Positions 54,052 through 54,384 of a stretch of DNA of 54,384 bases are shown here, piece after piece. Source of the stretch: a virus. The first letter of the stretch is position 1, and each line of letters begins with the position of its first letter. Made by a program: the position numbers and the translations under genes. The notes under the pieces were generated by a model. The model did no database searches and was not told the origin of the DNA. It was given only the letters and a program-made list of their open reading frames with translations. The stretch spans positions 1 through 54,384 of IMG/VR virus record IMGVR_UViG_3300044809_000029; one strand, given 5' to 3'.

Positions 54052-54296
54052 GACTGGGGCTCCGTGCTGACGAGGACCGCGTTGATCGCGTCCCGGTGAG
54101 CCGCGAGCTGCGCGCGAGACATGACGATGCCGACCTGGACGGTCGAGATGAAGCTGTCGACGGACAGCACGACCGCGTCCGGCTTGCCGTTGACGCCGAC
54201 GCTCACGCGCAGCCACGCGTCGTTGTCGACGGCGGTCGAGCGTGACGAGTGGGTCACCGCGCCGGTCGCGGGCCTATCCTGGGTGGCGATGCTCAC
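54048..54296 (-). CDS. Small protein upstream of the annealing protein (82 aa)
   Basis: GTG 54296 has AGGAGAA upstream and lies within the terminal repeat, so its start also appears near position 39. A beta-rich domain (AWLRVSVGVNGKPDAVVLSV, FISTVQVGIVMSRAQLAAHR) and a short helix. Actinophages often have such a protein ahead of the annealase. Function unknown. Confidence 0.6.
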   Translation of the reverse strand: MSIATQDRPATGAVTHSSRSTAVDNDAWLRVSVGVNGKPDAVVLSVDSFISTVQVGIVMSRAQLAAHRDAINAVLVSTEPQS

Positions 54297-54384
54297 GGGC
54301 TTCTCCTGTGGGCTCACGCGGCCCTCGGCGCTACAGACGCCGGGGGCTGCTCAGTCTTCGGGTGGTCCCCGTTGGCCGGGCGTG
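54258..54384. repeat. 127-bp terminal direct repeat, right copy
   Basis: Exact copy of 1-127. See the left copy; one of the two should be removed to circularise the genome at 54,257 bp. Confidence 0.95.

Noticed and set aside
1-54384. tRNA genes, CRISPR arrays, integrative attachment core matching a tRNA
   Set aside because: No cloverleaf with a recognisable TTCGA arm, no regularly spaced repeats, and no tRNA 3' segment near the integrase were seen by eye.

Overview
The window looks like a complete, circularly closed genome of a temperate bacteriophage with a contractile tail. The last 127 bases (54258-54384) repeat the first 127 exactly, so the unique length is 54,257 bp. Tail sheath, tube, tape measure, baseplate gp25-like and baseplate J-like genes make it a myovirus. 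High GC, many GTG starts, NlpC/P60 chemistry in the tail hub and a collagen-like exported protein with 'GSLTGKDLKNGSVT'-type repeats point to an actinobacterial host, probably near Solirubrobacterales/Thermoleophilia. The host call is inference.

Layout. (1) Early leftward operon: it starts at two XRE regulators (1852) opposite a rightward repressor (1917), runs left through position 1 and continues from 54,296 down to about 42,030. It carries a single-strand annealing protein, a Cas4/RecB-like exonuclease, a J-domain protein, a replisome-organiser-like protein, HNH and GIY-YIG nucleases, a tyrosine recombinase, a C5-methyltransferase-like protein, a STAS-like protein and many tiny genes joined by ATGA/GTGA/TGATG overlaps. 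(2) Rightward lysogeny block, 39,863-42,003: a large serine integrase and two small regulators behind a TTGACA-17-CATACT promoter embedded in TGTCTA/TAGACA repeats. (3) Leftward late operon, 39,728 to about 2,983: small zinc-ribbon and HNH genes, TerS, TerL, portal, MuF-like protein, scaffold, cement, capsid, a large glycine-rich appendage with a trigger-factor-like chaperone, connectors, sheath, tube, frameshifted tail chaperones, tape measure, hub, baseplate, tail spike and lysis genes. (4) Isolated rightward cargo genes sit inside or beside the late operon: a lipoprotein (2599), a collagen-like protein (5225), a 70-aa protein (10325) and a SAM methyltransferase (19713).

A 2,926-bp IS1595-type transposon (34836-37761) with perfect 28-bp inverted repeats and 8-bp target duplications has landed in the late leader region and cut a 37-codon zinc-ribbon gene that can be rebuilt exactly. 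Besides a DDE transposase it carries a three-gene leftward set (47-aa basic protein, DUF6338-like membrane protein, 54-aa basic protein) and a rightward gene with a HEPN-like RX4H motif. This cargo, the phage trigger-factor-like chaperone beside a giant appendage gene, and a GGGAC tandem repeat that encodes the same peptide in all three frames are the most novel items. No tRNA, rRNA or CRISPR array was recognised.
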